A stretch of DNA of 8,490 bases from DASQVO01 sp035640715 (GCA_035640715.1 DASQVO010000380.1:1-8490), one strand, 5' to 3'. Numbered from the stretch's first letter, positions 1-6,845 are shown. The notes: a model not told the origin generated them from the letters alone. Program-made: numbers and translations.

Positions 1-1340
1 TCGAGGAATCCGGTGGTGAAGAGCACAAAATGCGGCGGCCGGATACCCGCCTGGGTGGCGAAGAGGATCTTCGGCTGCCTGCCGCCGCGCACCGGCGGCG
101 GCGTCGCGGCGACGAGGCCGGAAAGCCAGGTGTTGAGACGGCCGGTCGGCACCCGGGTCTCCCAGCCGGCCAGCGCCCGCTCTATCGCCGGAACCAGCCG
201 GTCAACGTGCCTCCCGGTGGCGGCGGAGATGTTGACCCGCTCCGCCCAGCGCGCGTTGTACAGCTGCCGGTCAATCTCGCGTTCCAGGTAGTGCTGCCGC
301 TCTTCGTCAACCATGTCCCACTTGTTGAACGCGATGACCAGCGCGCGTCCCGCCTCGATCACCATCGAGATGATCCGCAGGTCCTGTTCGGTAAGCGGCT
401 GGCTCGCATCGACGAGGACCACGGCCACCTCGGCGACCTCCAGCGCGCCCGCGGTCCGCAGCGCCGCGTAGTAATCTGCGCCCTGGCTCTCCCTGAACCG
501 CCGCCTGATACCGGCCGTGTCGACGAACCGCCACGTCTTACCGCCGAGTTCGATCAGCTCGTCGACGGGGTCCCTCGTTGTCCCGGCTTCAGGGTCAACC
601 AGCACGCGCTGCTGGCCGGCGAGCATGTTGAGCAGGCTGGACTTGCCGACATTTGGCCGCCCGATGAGCGCCACCCGGCGGGGCCCGGACGGTTCCGCGG
701 AGGGCTCCGCCGGGGCCTCGGGCAGCCCGTCCAGCACGGCGTCGAGCAGGTCACCGCTGCCGCGTCCATGCAGCGCGCTCACTGGGTGTGGCTCGCCGAG
801 CCCGAGCGACCACAGCGCCGAGGCGGCCAGCTCGGTCCCGGCGTTGTCGACCTTGTTGGCCGCCACCACCACCGGCCGGCCGGAGCGGCGCAGCACAGCG
901 GCGACGGCCTCGTCGGCGTCGGTCACACCGACCGTGGCATCCACCACGAACAGCACGACGTCGGCCGTGTCAACGGCAATCCTGGCCTGGCCGGCGACCA
1001 GCGCGGCCAGTGATGCGGTCCGTTCCGCCGACGGCTCCCAGCCGCCGGTGTCCACCAGGGTGAACTGCCGCCCGTTCCAATTGGCGTCGTAGGCGACCCG
1101 GTCGCGCGTGACGCCCGGCGTATCCTCCACGACCGCGAGGCGGCTGCCCAGGATGCGGTTGACCAGCGTCGACTTGCCGACATTGGGCCGGCCCACCACG
1201 GCCACTACCGGCCGCTCCGCGAGGGCCTGCTCCCCGGCGCCGTCGTCGCCGAACTCGTCACCGGCGTCAGCGAACTCGTCGTCCCCCGCGTATCCGCTGC
1301 CGCCGAACTCGTCACCGGCGAACTCGTCGCCGCCGGTCAC
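1..1340 (-). CDS. der: Ribosome-assembly GTPase Der (EngA), 3' end beyond window
   Basis: Der is a tandem-domain GTPase needed for maturation of the 50S ribosomal subunit. I translated the minus strand from GTG at 1338-1340; 446 codons stay open to the window edge, so the last few dozen residues are missing. G domain 1 shows GRPNVGKS (50-57), DTGG (97-100) and NKVD (162-165). G domain 2 shows GRPNVGKS (227-234), DTAG (274-277) and NKWD (339-342). The KH-like C-terminal domain begins near GRLNTWL (400-406). No frameshift or stop is seen. The GTG overlaps the cmk stop as GTGA, implying translational coupling. The first ~43 residues are an extra acidic leader with four DEF motifs, not part of the conserved fold. 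The family call is near certain; the exact start is less so, because the leader is not conserved. Confidence 0.96.
   Translation of the reverse strand, partial: MTGGDEFAGDEFGGSGYAGDDEFADAGDEFGDDGAGEQALAERPVVAVVGRPNVGKSTLVNRILGSRLAVVEDTPGVTRDRVAYDANWNGRQFTLVDTGGWEPSAERTASLAALVAGQARIAVDTADVVLFVVDATVGVTDADEAVAAVLRRSGRPVVVAANKVDNAGTELAASALWSLGLGEPHPVSALHGRGSGDLLDAVLDGLPEAPAEPSAEPSGPRRVALIGRPNVGKSSLLNMLAGQQRVLVDPEAGTTRDPVDELIELGGKTWRFVDTAGIRRRFRESQGADYYAALRTAGALEVAEVAVVLVDASQPLTEQDLRIISMVIEAGRALVIAFNKWDMVDEERQHYLEREIDRQLYNARWAERVNISAATGRHVDRLVPAIERALAGWETRVPTGRLNTWLSGLVAATPPPVRGGRQPKILFATQAGIRPPHFVLFTTGFL
1251..1331 (-). repeat. Short repeats encoding DEF/GDEFG motifs in the Der leader
   Basis: GACGAGTTC occurs four times in the first 30 codons of der and encodes DEF at residues 5-7, 10-12, 21-23 and 28-30, within Gly/Asp-rich surroundings. 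The copies are all in frame, so changes in repeat number would only lengthen or shorten a probably disordered acidic leader. Confidence 0.7.
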
Positions 1341-2071
1341 CGGGTTGTCCTGGCAGCATCCGGCAGCGATGACCGCTGCATCGCGAGGCCCGTGATCATC
1401 TCCACCACGTCGTCCAGCCCGAACAGCGTCGAGTCGATCTCCACCGCGTCCGGCGCCTTCGTCATCTGCGCCGCGTCCATGCGGTCACGGCGGGCCTGGT
1501 CGGCCTGCGTCATGGTAACCGTCACCGTGGGGTCCGCGGCGAGATCGGCCGTGCGGCGGCGCGCACGCGCCACCTCGCTGGCCGACAGGAAGACCTTGAC
1601 CACCGCATCCGGCGCCACCACGGTGCCGATGTCGCGCCCCTCCGCGACGATCCCGCGTGATTCGGCACGTGCGCGGGCGATGATCTCACGCTGCAGCGCG
1701 ATCAGCCGCGCACGCACCTGCGGGACCTTTGCCACAGCGGATACCGCGCCGGACACCTCCCGGGTGCGGATCGCCGCGGAGACGTCCCGGCCGTCAACCG
1801 TGACCCACGGGTCGTCCGGGTCGGTGCCCACGTCGATGACGGGGCTGCCCGCGTGCCGCGCCACCGCATCCGGATCATCGACGGATACGCCGTGAGCCAG
1901 CAGCCACCAGGTCAGTGCCCGGTACATGGATCCGGTGTCGAGATAGCGGAGGCCGAGAGCACGTGCCGCGCCACGAGAGGCACTTGATTTTCCCGACGCC
2001 GACGGGCCGTCTACGGCGATGACGATTCCGCTTCGTGGTGGAGCGCCATGACTGCCCGCTGAAGTGCTCAC
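1337..2071 (-). CDS. cmk: Cytidylate (CMP/dCMP) kinase
   Basis: Cytidylate kinase phosphorylates CMP and dCMP to the diphosphates with ATP, in the cytoplasm, for pyrimidine salvage and nucleic-acid precursor supply. With the GTG at 2069-2071 the protein has 244 residues, close to the bacterial norm. The P-loop is GPSASGKS (22-29). The LDTGSMYRA motif (44-52) forms part of the CMP site, GRDIGTVVAPDA (145-156) is the family signature, and the Arg-rich lid follows (168-173). A longer reading from TTG at 2122 would overlap tyrA and is less likely; the chosen GTG lies 10 nt after the tyrA stop but lacks a strong Shine-Dalgarno. Its stop overlaps the der start by GTGA. In many actinomycetes an acyltransferase gene may sit between cmk and der; here there is none. 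Confidence 0.95.
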   Translation of the reverse strand: MSTSAGSHGAPPRSGIVIAVDGPSASGKSSASRGAARALGLRYLDTGSMYRALTWWLLAHGVSVDDPDAVARHAGSPVIDVGTDPDDPWVTVDGRDVSAAIRTREVSGAVSAVAKVPQVRARLIALQREIIARARAESRGIVAEGRDIGTVVAPDAVVKVFLSASEVARARRRTADLAADPTVTVTMTQADQARRDRMDAAQMTKAPDAVEIDSTLFGLDDVVEMITGLAMQRSSLPDAARTTR

Positions 2072-2081
2072 ACTCGCGATG

Positions 2082-3287
2082 TTACCGGCGAACCGGCCAT
2101 CCGCAGGCCGCCAGTGCCTCAATAAGGCGCCCGGAGACTTGCGGCTGCACCGCTAGCTCAGCGACTCCGACCGGCAGTCCCGGCGAGTGCTCGATGCCGA
2201 CATCTTCGATGTTCACACCCGCGTCGGCAGCCGCGGCGAGCAGCCTCGCCAGCTCTCCGGGCCGGTCGTCGATAACGACCTGCACGGCGGTGAACGCGCG
2301 GGCGGGGCCACCGCGCTTGCCGGGGATCCGGGCAACCCCGGCCCTGCCCCGGTCTAGCATGGCGGCCAGTCCCCTCATGGCGATGTCCTCGGGAGCACCC
2401 GCAGCCAGGTCCGTCGCGGGAACCTCCGCGCCCCCTGTGTCCCCGGCAGGCGCGGCGGATGGTCTCCCGGCCAGCGCCGCGTCGGCCAGCACCCCGGCGG
2501 CGTCCGCGAGGTCCTCGGCCACGGCGGTCAGCACCTCGGCGACGGACGCCGCGTTCCCGCCAAGGATCTGTGCCCACAGGGCGGTATCACCGACGGCGAT
2601 CCTCGTGGCGTCCCGCAGCCCCTGACCGGCGAGGCTGAGCGCCTGGTCGGGCACGGAATCCGGGGCCAGCTGAGCGGCCATGGCGGCGGCGACCACATGG
2701 GGGGCGTGCGAGACGAGCGCGACCCAGCGGTCGTGTGTCGCGGCGTCCGTCATGACCGGCTCCGCGCCGCACGCCGTCACCAGGGAGGTGACGGCGGTAA
2801 CGGCCGCCTCCGCCGTCTCCGGCGCCGGGCACAGCGCCCACGTGCGGCCGAGGAACAGGTCGGCGCGGGCGGCCGCGGGCCCGGAACGCTCCCTGCCCGC
2901 CAGCGGATGCCCGGGCACGTAACTTGAGATGTCACAGCCTGCGTCGCGCGCCCGTGCCAGCGGCAGCACCTTCACACTGGCCACGTCCGTGTAGTAGCGG
3001 GCCAGGCCGGCCTTCTGCGCCGATGCCAGGACCGTGGCCACCGCAGCGGGCGGCACGGCGATCAGCGCCACGTCAGCGGGGCCGGATGGCGGCGGTCCCC
3101 CGGCGGCAGGCCCCGCGCCGGCAAGCACTGTGCCGGCGCCAAGGTTCGCCGCGAGCGCGGCTGCCACGCTGTCGCTGTCGGAGAGCCATATCTCGGCGCC
3201 GTGACGCCGCAAGGCGAGGGCCGCTGACGTCCCGATCAAGCCGGCCCCTATGACGACGACCCGCAGCGGGGACGGCGCCTGGGTCAC
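2082..3287 (-). CDS. tyrA: Prephenate dehydrogenase with C-terminal ACT domain
   Basis: TyrA converts prephenate to 4-hydroxyphenylpyruvate with NAD(P)+, the step toward tyrosine after chorismate mutase. The GTG at 3285-3287 overlaps the aroH stop as GTGA and gives 401 residues. The N-terminal Rossmann fold shows VVVIGAGLIGTSAAL (10-24), an acidic loop DSDS near 37-40, and AVPP (77-80). The substrate region has GHPLAGRE (126-133), containing the conserved His, and SHAPH (193-197). A Gly/Ala/Pro-rich linker (~270-330) leads to an ACT domain (~334-395) beginning VQVVIDDRPGELA, which in this family commonly senses an aromatic amino acid; tyrosine feedback is inferred here. The frame extends upstream to 3428 inside aroH, but that part is aroH shadow. 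Substrate preference for prephenate over arogenate cannot be read from the sequence. Confidence 0.93.
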   Translation of the reverse strand: MTQAPSPLRVVVIGAGLIGTSAALALRRHGAEIWLSDSDSVAAALAANLGAGTVLAGAGPAAGGPPPSGPADVALIAVPPAAVATVLASAQKAGLARYYTDVASVKVLPLARARDAGCDISSYVPGHPLAGRERSGPAAARADLFLGRTWALCPAPETAEAAVTAVTSLVTACGAEPVMTDAATHDRWVALVSHAPHVVAAAMAAQLAPDSVPDQALSLAGQGLRDATRIAVGDTALWAQILGGNAASVAEVLTAVAEDLADAAGVLADAALAGRPSAAPAGDTGGAEVPATDLAAGAPEDIAMRGLAAMLDRGRAGVARIPGKRGGPARAFTAVQVVIDDRPGELARLLAAAADAGVNIEDVGIEHSPGLPVGVAELAVQPQVSGRLIEALAACGWPVRR

Positions 3288-3646
3288 TGCGCGATGTCCA
3301 GCCGGAGAGCCGCCGCGCCACGCAGGTACACGTGCTGTATCTCGCTGCGCTTCCGGCTGGTCTCCACGTGCATCATGATCCGGACGACGCGGGCGAGGGC
3401 GCCCGGCACGGGAATCTCGGTCGCGCACAGCAGCGGCACATCATGGAAGCCGGCCTTCCGCGCGGCCAGCGCCGGGAACTCCGCCGTCAGGTCGGGGGTG
3501 ACCGTGAACAGGACGCTGATCACGTCGTCGGTGGTCAGGTCGTTGCGCGCCATGACCTCGCCGACCAGCTCCGCGGTTCCCTCGAGGATCGCCTCCCGCT
3601 CGTCCGCGTCGACCTGTACCGCGCCCCGGATCGCTCTGACCGGCAC
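3284..3646 (-). CDS. aroH: Monofunctional chorismate mutase, AroH class
   Basis: The enzyme rearranges chorismate to prephenate, the substrate of the TyrA encoded immediately downstream. The 120-residue length and collinear alignment with Bacillus subtilis AroH (recalled, not computed) place it in the trimeric AroH class rather than the helical AroQ class. Residues matching the known active site are Arg7, Cys74, Glu77, Arg89 and Tyr107, and the segments VRAIRGA, TPDLTAEFPA and HVYLRGA are characteristic. The GTG start at 3644-3646 has an excellent AGGAGGT Shine-Dalgarno 5 nt upstream. The stop overlaps the tyrA GTG, so both pathway steps are probably made together. All key residues are present and nothing looks broken. 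Confidence 0.95.
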   Translation of the reverse strand: MPVRAIRGAVQVDADEREAILEGTAELVGEVMARNDLTTDDVISVLFTVTPDLTAEFPALAARKAGFHDVPLLCATEIPVPGALARVVRIMMHVETSRKRSEIQHVYLRGAAALRLDIAQ

Positions 3647-3651
3647 GTTTT

Positions 3652-3658
3652 ACCTCCT
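3652..3658 (-). promoter_or_regulatory. Shine-Dalgarno of aroH
   Basis: AGGAGGT lies 5 nt before the GTG of aroH. It is one of only two near-perfect ribosome binding sites seen in the window and fixes the aroH start. Confidence 0.85.
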
Positions 3659-3686
3659 CAGACCCGCCCAAGGCTGACATTCCAAG

Positions 3687-3692
3687 ACTATA
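3687..3692 (-). promoter_or_regulatory. Possible -10 element ahead of aroH
   Basis: TATAGT overlaps the rluB stop and would place a transcription start about 33 nt before the aroH GTG. No convincing -35 hexamer lies 16-19 bp upstream. This 41-bp gap follows the only non-overlapping junction in the rluB-aroH-tyrA part, so an internal promoter is plausible but unproven. Confidence 0.25.
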
Positions 3693-4611
3693 GGCCTACC
3701 GAAGCGTAGAGTTCGCCGACTTCCGTGGTGGTGAGGTTCCGCATTGTTCCCGGCTTGAGTCCGCCCAGCCGGACCGGGCCGACATCGGTACGGACCAGCC
3801 TTATCACCGGGTAGCCGGTCTCGGCAAGCATCCGGCGCACGATGCGCTTGCGCCCCTCGTGCAGCGTAATCTCCAGGAGCACGCGTGATCCGGCCCGCTC
3901 GAGCACGCGGAACCTGTCCGCGCTGGCCACTCCGTCCGCCAGTTCGATCCCGGTCATGAGCTTGCGGCCGAGGTCTTTCGGCACCGGTCCCTGCACCTCG
4001 GCGAGGTAGGTCTTGAGCACGCCGTAGCGGGGATGCGCGAGGCGGTGCGCCAGCTCACCGTCATTCGTCAGCAGCATCAGGCCCTCGGTGTCGTAGTCGA
4101 GCCTCCCGACATGGAATAGCCGCTCGGCCCGGTCACCGAGGAAATCGGTGACGGTCGGCCGCCCCTGCGGGTCCGACATAGCGGTCAGCACCCCGGGCGG
4201 CTTGTTGAATGCCAGGTAGACGAGGTCCTGCCGGGACGGGATCCGCTTGCCGTCGACCCTGATGACCTGCCGTTCCGGATCGACCCTGGCGCCGAACCTG
4301 CGGACGGTCTCGCCGTCGACTTCGACCCGCCCGGCCCCGATCAGCTCCTCGCAATGCCTGCGGCTGCCCACTCCCGCCGCCGCGAGCACCTTCTGCAGGC
4401 GCACCCCGCCCGGCACGTCGGTCAGGCTGTCGCGGTCGGCGCCCAGATCGTCGGCGAAATCCTCATCGGGAATCTCAGGAAGGTCAGCGGGGAAGCTTAC
4501 CGGACGCCCTGCAGCGTGGCTGGCTGGTGCGTGGCCGCCCGCGAGGCGCCGCGGCCCGCGGCCGGTCCGGCCGGCGCTGGAGCGGCGCATGTCACGGCCG
4601 TGCGCGTTCAT
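3688..4611 (-). CDS. rluB: RluB/RsuA-family rRNA pseudouridine synthase
   Basis: Members convert a specific uridine of 23S rRNA to pseudouridine (U2605 in E. coli for RluB). An S4 RNA-binding domain (about 70-118) begins VRLQKVLAAAGVGSRR. The catalytic domain carries GRLDYDTEGLMLL (169-181), whose first Asp (172) is the expected nucleophile, followed by KTYLAEV and HEGRKRIVRRM (251-261). I chose ATG at 4609-4611: it lies inside the end of scpB, is preceded by GAGG at 9 nt spacing, and gives 307 residues. ATG at 4588-4590, 1 nt after the scpB stop, is the alternative. The open frame continues to 4710, but that part shadows scpB. Residues 1-65 are a basic then acidic, probably disordered leader. 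The exact rRNA target is inferred from the family. Confidence 0.93.
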   Translation of the reverse strand: MNAHGRDMRRSSAGRTGRGPRRLAGGHAPASHAAGRPVSFPADLPEIPDEDFADDLGADRDSLTDVPGGVRLQKVLAAAGVGSRRHCEELIGAGRVEVDGETVRRFGARVDPERQVIRVDGKRIPSRQDLVYLAFNKPPGVLTAMSDPQGRPTVTDFLGDRAERLFHVGRLDYDTEGLMLLTNDGELAHRLAHPRYGVLKTYLAEVQGPVPKDLGRKLMTGIELADGVASADRFRVLERAGSRVLLEITLHEGRKRIVRRMLAETGYPVIRLVRTDVGPVRLGGLKPGTMRNLTTTEVGELYASVGL

Positions 4612-5503
4612 GGCCCACGTCCTCGGTGTCATCAACGTCCTCGATGTTCTCCGGCAAGAACGGCGCGAGGTCAGGCAGCTCGTCCAGGCTGGCAAGGCCA
4701 AGCCGCTCAAGGAAATAACTGGTGGTCCGGTAGAGGATCGCGCCAGTCTCGGGATCGGTCCCCGCGTCCTCGACCAGCCCGCGCAGCGTCAGCGTGCGCA
4801 TCACCCCGTCACAGTTGACGCCGCGAACGGCGGACACCCGTGCCCTGCTGACCGGCTGGCGGTAAGCGACGACTGCCAGGGTCTCCAGCGCCGCCTGGGT
4901 GAGCCTGACTTCCTGGCCCTCACTCACGAACCGCTCGACGACAGGCGCGCACTCCTCTCGGGTGTAGAACCGCCAGCCGCCCGCTATCTCGCGCAGGTCG
5001 AATCCCCTGCCGTCCGCGGTATAGGCGGCCGAAAGGTCCCGTAGCAGGGACGACACCTCCTCCGTCGGGCGCTCCAGCACCTGGGCAATGACCACGGCCG
5101 GCACGGGCTCGTCCGCCACGAGCAGGATCGCCTCGACCGAGGCGCGCAGGCTCGGGCCGTCCGCGATGTCAGGCTCGTCCAGCTCGTCGGGCCCGCCCTC
5201 GCCGTGCCCGTCCGGTTCGTCCCGCCCGTTCGGCTCGCCGAGCCCAGCCGGCTTACCGCGCCCATTCGGCTCACCGAGTCCATCCGGCTTGTGGAGCCCA
5301 ATCGGCTCGCCGTGCCCATCCGGCTCACCGAATTCACCCAGCTTATGGAGCCCAATTGACTCGCCGTGCCCATCCGGCTCACCGTGCCCGTCGGCCTCAC
5401 TGCGCCCATACGGCCCGTCCTGCCCTGGCAGGAAGCCGGCGCTGGCCGGTCCGGGCTCGTCCGGCCTGGGCGTCCCGGCTGCTGCGCCTTCGCTTTCGTC
5501 CAT
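4592..5503 (-). CDS. scpB: Segregation and condensation protein B
   Basis: ScpB is a winged-helix (kite) dimer that binds the ScpA kleisin and completes the SMC condensin for chromosome folding. The conserved part starts near residue 117 (SLRASVEAILLVADEPV) and contains LRDLSAAYTADGRGFDLREIAGGWRFYT-like core elements, LTQAALETLAVVAYRQPVSR (201-220) and VNCDGVMRTL (229-238). Bacterial ScpB is usually about 180-250 residues; here 303, because residues 1-115 form a Gly/Pro/Glu-rich extension holding ten hexapeptide repeats. ATG 5503 is the first start in this frame after an upstream stop, but its Shine-Dalgarno is poor (GGGAG at 11 nt; AAGG too near). The 228-nt gap to scpA is odd in this operon; an older start at 5721 is argued under findings. 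The 3' end overlaps rluB by 20 nt. Confidence 0.93.
   Translation of the reverse strand: MDESEGAAAGTPRPDEPGPASAGFLPGQDGPYGRSEADGHGEPDGHGESIGLHKLGEFGEPDGHGEPIGLHKPDGLGEPNGRGKPAGLGEPNGRDEPDGHGEGGPDELDEPDIADGPSLRASVEAILLVADEPVPAVVIAQVLERPTEEVSSLLRDLSAAYTADGRGFDLREIAGGWRFYTREECAPVVERFVSEGQEVRLTQAALETLAVVAYRQPVSRARVSAVRGVNCDGVMRTLTLRGLVEDAGTDPETGAILYRTTSYFLERLGLASLDELPDLAPFLPENIEDVDDTEDVGHERARP
5204..5383 (-). repeat. Ten 18-bp tandem units in the scpB N-terminal region
   Basis: Ten consecutive 18-bp units, typified by GGTGAGCCGGATGGGCAC, encode hexapeptides such as GEPDGH, GEPIGL and HKPDGL (residues 41-100). A higher-order 54-bp period is visible: units 1-3 and units 4-6 are nearly the same. 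All units keep the frame, so repeat number can vary without breaking ScpB. The encoded stretch is probably disordered. Confidence 0.9.
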
Positions 5504-5516
5504 ACCTTCTGTGTCT

Positions 5517-5629
5517 CCCGCTCGCCTCCGGGGCGCCTTGAGGCGCCGCCTTCCCTCCTCGCTCGTCCCTGTTTCCCCGCTCGCTTCCGGGCCGCTTTGA
5601 GGCGCCGCCTTCCCTCGTCGCTTGTTCCT
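5517..5629 (-). repeat. 59-bp direct tandem duplication before scpB
   Basis: Positions 5517-5570 and 5576-5629 match at 48 of 54 positions without gaps, at an offset of 59 bp. The copies begin downstream of the second SELEG start motif and end just before the scpB ATG. Because 59 is not a multiple of 3, the duplication changes the frame between the upstream start motifs and scpB. Confidence 0.9.
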
Positions 5630-5721
5630 CGCTCCTCAGTCCAGGCAGCGCCGCGGCCCTCCAGCTCGCTCATTGTTCGCTCGTCAGTCCAGGCGGCGCC
5701 GCGCCCCTCCAGCTCGCTCAC
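5626..5721 (-). repeat. 48-bp direct repeat containing duplicated start codons
   Basis: Two copies offset by exactly 48 bp start with GTGAGCGAGCTGGAGGG (from 5721) and ATGAGCGAGCTGGAGGG (from 5673). The second copy stays similar until about 5632. Each opens with a start codon and reads (M/V)SELEGRGAAWT in the same frame. The first lies 10 nt after the scpA stop. Confidence 0.85.
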
Positions 5722-5731
5722 CCCGTGTCTC

Positions 5732-6802
5732 TCACTCGTCCCCCACGCTGGCATCGTTACCAGCGCCGGCGTCCCCGGCGCCAGCGCCATCCCCCGCGAC
5801 GCTGTCGCCCCCGTCAGCATCTCCCCCGGCGGCCGCGGAGCTTCCCAGGCCGGCGTCCGCAACAGGGTTCTCAGTTTCGGGGTCCCCGGCGTCCCAGTCG
5901 TCATCCACGCCGTCCACCGCGCTGTCATCGTCATCGCCGTCGGTGCCGGTCCAGGTCACGTAGATCTCGCCGAGCGGCGTGAGCTGCTCCAACGAGATGC
6001 GGTTTTCCCGGTACAGCTCGAGCAGGGCCAGGAAGCACGCCACTACCTCATACGTTGCCGCGCACTCGCCGGTGAGCCGGCGGAAACTGGCCCTGCGGAC
6101 CTGGCGGAGCTTAGCGGCCAGCCGCCGCGCCTGCTCACGCACGCTCACGAACGGGGCATGAATGTGGTCCGTGGATACCGTCGGGGCACGGCGCGGGGTG
6201 AGCACGCGCGCCGCGATCCGGGCGAACTCGGCCGGCCCCAGGCCGAGCAGCACCTCGGGGAACATCTGAGCGAACCGCGGTTCCATCGGGACACGACGGG
6301 GGAACCGCCGCGCCGCCACCGCCATCCGGCCGGCGAAGACCGCGGCGACCTCCTTGTACGCCCGGTACTGCAACAGCCGGGCGAATAGCAGGTCCCTGGC
6401 CTCCAGCAGGGCCAGGTCCTCTTCGTCCTCCACCTCACCCGAAGGCAGCAGCCGCGCGGCCTTGAGGTCGAGCAGCGTCGCCGCGACGACGAGAAAGTAG
6501 CTCACCTGATCGAGGTCCCAGCCGCCGGAGCGCTCCCGGATGTAGCCGATGAACTCATCGGTCACCTGCGAGAGTGCCACCTCAGTGATGTCGAGCTTGT
6601 GCTTAGAGATCAGGGCGAGCAGCAGGTCGAACGGGCCCTCGAACACATCCAGGTGCACCTCGAAGCCGGCACTGCCGCGTGCCTCACCGCTGACGGCGCT
6701 CGTTATAGCGGCTTCGGCGGCTGCCCCGTCACCGTTTGCGGTACCCACGGTTACGACGGTATCGGAATCGCCCGCTCTTGTTCCCGGACCCGCCGCGGGC
6801 AC
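5732..6802 (-). CDS. scpA: Segregation and condensation protein A (kleisin)
   Basis: ScpA is the kleisin that bridges SMC heads and binds ScpB dimers. The conserved N-terminus is clear at residues 47-88: FEVHLDVFEGPFDLLL, then KHKLDITEVALSQVTDEF. A middle region (98-185) has the typical LVVAATLLDLKAARLLP and an Arg/Ala-rich helix. The C-terminal winged helix (~215-285) ends LGEIYVTW. Two extensions are unusual: 46 non-conserved residues before the fold, and a 70-residue Asp/Gly/Ala tail (287-356). GTG 6802 is the first start in frame, but it lacks a good Shine-Dalgarno and sits in a potential hairpin; GTG at codon 19 (6748) is an alternative. The gene follows the small upstream gene by 43 nt. 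The family assignment is firm; the start is not. Confidence 0.94.
   Translation of the reverse strand: MPAAGPGTRAGDSDTVVTVGTANGDGAAAEAAITSAVSGEARGSAGFEVHLDVFEGPFDLLLALISKHKLDITEVALSQVTDEFIGYIRERSGGWDLDQVSYFLVVAATLLDLKAARLLPSGEVEDEEDLALLEARDLLFARLLQYRAYKEVAAVFAGRMAVAARRFPRRVPMEPRFAQMFPEVLLGLGPAEFARIAARVLTPRRAPTVSTDHIHAPFVSVREQARRLAAKLRQVRRASFRRLTGECAATYEVVACFLALLELYRENRISLEQLTPLGEIYVTWTGTDGDDDDSAVDGVDDDWDAGDPETENPVADAGLGSSAAAGGDADGGDSVAGDGAGAGDAGAGNDASVGDE
5735..5944 (-). repeat. Low-complexity acidic tail of ScpA
   Basis: The last 70 codons of scpA encode mostly Asp, Gly and Ala, with DDDD and DDDW runs and GAGAGDAGAG-like stretches. This lies beyond the normal end of the kleisin fold (LGEIYVTW) and borders the repeat-rich scpA-scpB spacer. 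Confidence 0.75.
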
Positions 6803-6816
6803 CGGGGCCGGCCCGC
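6795..6816 (-). promoter_or_regulatory. Possible hairpin over the scpA start codon
   Basis: In the transcript GCGGGC (6811-6816) can pair with GCCCGC (6795-6800) across a 10-nt loop; one more C-G pair extends it at the base. The arm includes the last base of the GTG start. In such GC-rich DNA it may be chance. Confidence 0.25.
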
Positions 6817-6845
6817 GCCACGCGGCAACGGAGATGCCGTGACAA

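Larger units (their letters stand above)
5504..5721 (-). other. Probable remnant of the original scpB 5' end
   Basis: The scpA-scpB spacer has no separate gene I can support. Read from GTG 5721 it is stop-free, but it runs in a frame one off from scpB and continues through scpB to a stop at 4984. If one copy of the 59-bp duplication is removed, GTG 5721 and ATG 5673 join the scpB frame with no stop, adding 53 residues before the present first Met. GTG 5721 has a weak GAGAG 7 nt upstream and normal operon spacing to scpA. I infer this was the ancestral scpB start. Whether translation still begins here and gives an out-of-frame product, or reaches ScpB by frameshifting, is unknown. Confidence 0.55.

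Noticed and set aside
30..1013. 327-codon plus-strand frame opposite der
   Set aside because: It mirrors the intact Der reading on the minus strand; its Arg/Gly/Pro-rich product has no recognisable domain and long antisense frames are expected at this GC content.
2082..3428. 448-codon version of TyrA
   Set aside because: The first 47 codons overlap aroH in another frame and do not resemble TyrA; the GTG overlapping the aroH stop places the Rossmann motif at the usual distance from the start.
3688..4710. 340-codon version of RluB
   Set aside because: The first 33 codons lie deep in scpB and have no family character; ATG 4611 with GAGG upstream is the better start.
4984..5934. 316-codon minus-strand frame overlapping scpA, the spacer and scpB
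   Set aside because: Its ends are off-frame readings of ScpA and ScpB; only the 5504-5721 part has coding character, which I treat as a displaced scpB leader and not a separate gene.
5366..6388. 340-codon plus-strand frame opposite scpA/scpB
   Set aside because: It is the antisense of well-supported kleisin and ScpB repeat coding sequence, with no recognisable domain.
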